Below are positions 63,422 through 64,000 of a stretch of 64,000 nt of DNA, piece after piece. This DNA is from Polaribacter litorisediminis (lineage in GTDB: Bacteria; Bacteroidota; Bacteroidia; Flavobacteriales; Flavobacteriaceae). Below the pieces are notes generated by a model. The model did not search any database. It was not told the origin of the DNA and was given only the letters and a program-made list of their open reading frames with translations. The stretch covers positions 545,001 through 609,000 of the forward strand of contig NZ_CP082966.1 in NCBI RefSeq assembly GCF_019968605.1, given 5' to 3'. Positions within the stretch are counted from its first letter, which is position 1, and each line of letters opens with the position of its first letter. Both the position numbers and the translations under genes were made by a program.

Positions 63422-64000
63422 ATGAAAAAAGGGAAGGCTTTATTATTTTTACTCTTATGGATTCCAGGTGTTTTACTTTCTCAAAGTATAGAAATTGTTT
63501 CTTATGGAGAAAATCCTTTCATAGTAAATCCATTAACAGGAAGTAATTTAACTGTAAATTATAAATTCACAAGTGAAGCTGGCTCTTCTGGCAATCATCT
63601 TTTTATTGGTTTAGAAATATTAGATGAAAACGATACTTATGTTAGTTACATAAACGGAGCAACTTTAGAAAATCAAACTGCCGGAACAGATAAAACTGGC
63701 AGTGTTTCTTTTTTTGTAGGAAGCAGTAATAAAACATCAGCAGATTTACCTTCTGGTCATTATTACCAAGTGAAGGCTGTTTTATTTGCCAGTGGTGGTT
63801 GGACTGAAAATGCTTGGGCGGGTTATTGGAACACACCTGTTTTAACTTTACAAGATACAAATGGATATGATTTTAGCACAAATAAAATTGCAAAAGGTGC
63901 AGATATTAGTTGGATGACTGAAATGGAATCTAAAGGTTACGCTTGGAAAGATAATCAAGGAACCGCTAAAGAATTAATGCCCCTTTTAAAAGAGTACGAT
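63422..64000 (+). CDS. GH53 endo-beta-1,4-galactanase, 5' part only
   Basis: The first 193 residues of a gene that runs off the window. A signal peptide (to about 21, V-L-L-S-Q) is followed by a module of about 120 residues homologous to 56916-57578, then the GH53 barrel begins: KGADISWMTEMESKGYAWKDNQG at about 158-180 and ELMPLLKEYD. The GADISxxxxMExxGxxxxxxxG start is specific for GH53, which cuts internal beta-1,4-galactan bonds. The catalytic glutamates lie beyond the window. The N-terminal module is unusual and suggests substrate targeting. Confidence 0.9.
   Translation, partial: MKKGKALLFLLLWIPGVLLSQSIEIVSYGENPFIVNPLTGSNLTVNYKFTSEAGSSGNHLFIGLEILDENDTYVSYINGATLENQTAGTDKTGSVSFFVGSSNKTSADLPSGHYYQVKAVLFASGGWTENAWAGYWNTPVLTLQDTNGYDFSTNKIAKGADISWMTEMESKGYAWKDNQGTAKELMPLLKEYD

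Noticed and set aside
63642..63860. Leftward 72-codon frame at the end of the window
   Set aside because: It is the antisense of the GH53 N-terminal module, which has clear homology on the plus strand.

Overview
The window comes from an AT-rich chromosome of a member of Bacteroidota, most likely a marine Flavobacteriaceae bacterium of the Polaribacter type. The support is indirect: a SusC/SusD pair with a hybrid two-component regulator, a type IX secretion sorting domain, TAnnTTTG promoter boxes, a mevalonate-pathway cluster with a GYDIA-type GHMP kinase, small flavobacterial protein families, and an ice-binding domain. No rRNA, CRISPR array or intact prophage is present.

Positions 1-12.6 kb mix housekeeping genes with decayed mobile DNA. 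A dead IS with 16-bp inverted ends (671-2123) and an IS630-type scrap come first, then a DUF1684 lipoprotein, an MFS transporter, a CaCA antiporter, two small conserved genes and tRNA-Arg(ACG). Immediately after the tRNA lies a degraded island (6.8-12.5 kb): a truncated phage-type gene, an unknown 325-aa gene, an OpgC-like acyltransferase, an IS110 scrap, a gene with three lesions, a tyrosine-recombinase tail and an IS4/DUF4372 scrap. Three copies of a structured repeat of about 100-140 bp sit at or within about 15 bp of the 3' ends of three leftward genes, which gives the island a cassette-like layout.

Positions 12.6-33.1 kb are mostly core: a DUF3494/LruC ice-binding-type lipoprotein, a quinone oxidoreductase, a NUC1 nuclease, a thioesterase, a CtpA/Prc protease, surE-lpxB-NlpC/P60-comEC, a thioredoxin, two POT peptide transporters beside a DPP IV peptidase, an SPFH lipoprotein, and an HMG-CoA reductase carrying a C-terminal DUF1569 domain. 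From 33.15 to 34.84 kb a RAYT-type Y1 transposase is flanked by a dense REP hairpin array with compensatory base changes and a 327-bp tandem duplication.

Positions 34.9-46 kb hold isoprenoid and general genes: GYDIA kinase, HI0933-type flavoprotein, thiol peroxidase-like protein, thiamine pyrophosphokinase, a LytS/LytTR pair, diphosphomevalonate decarboxylase, mevalonate kinase, a UbiA prenyltransferase, an RsuA-type pseudouridine synthase and a free DUF1569 protein. Together with the reductase these cover most of the mevalonate pathway. No classical phosphomevalonate kinase is seen, and the GYDIA kinase is the obvious candidate for that step.

Positions 46.2-64 kb are a polysaccharide utilisation locus that runs off the window: HTCS, SusC, SusD, SusE-like, SGNH esterase, a T9SS-tagged small protein, GH43, a clan GH-A enzyme, GH2 beta-galactosidase and the start of a GH53 endo-beta-1,4-galactanase. 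GH53 plus GH2 points to beta-1,4-galactan (pectic or algal galactan side chains). The small T9SS-tagged protein and the N-terminus of the GH53 enzyme share an undescribed-looking module of about 120 residues, a candidate galactan-binding domain, and the 852-residue clan GH-A protein is a candidate exo-galactosidase of uncertain family.
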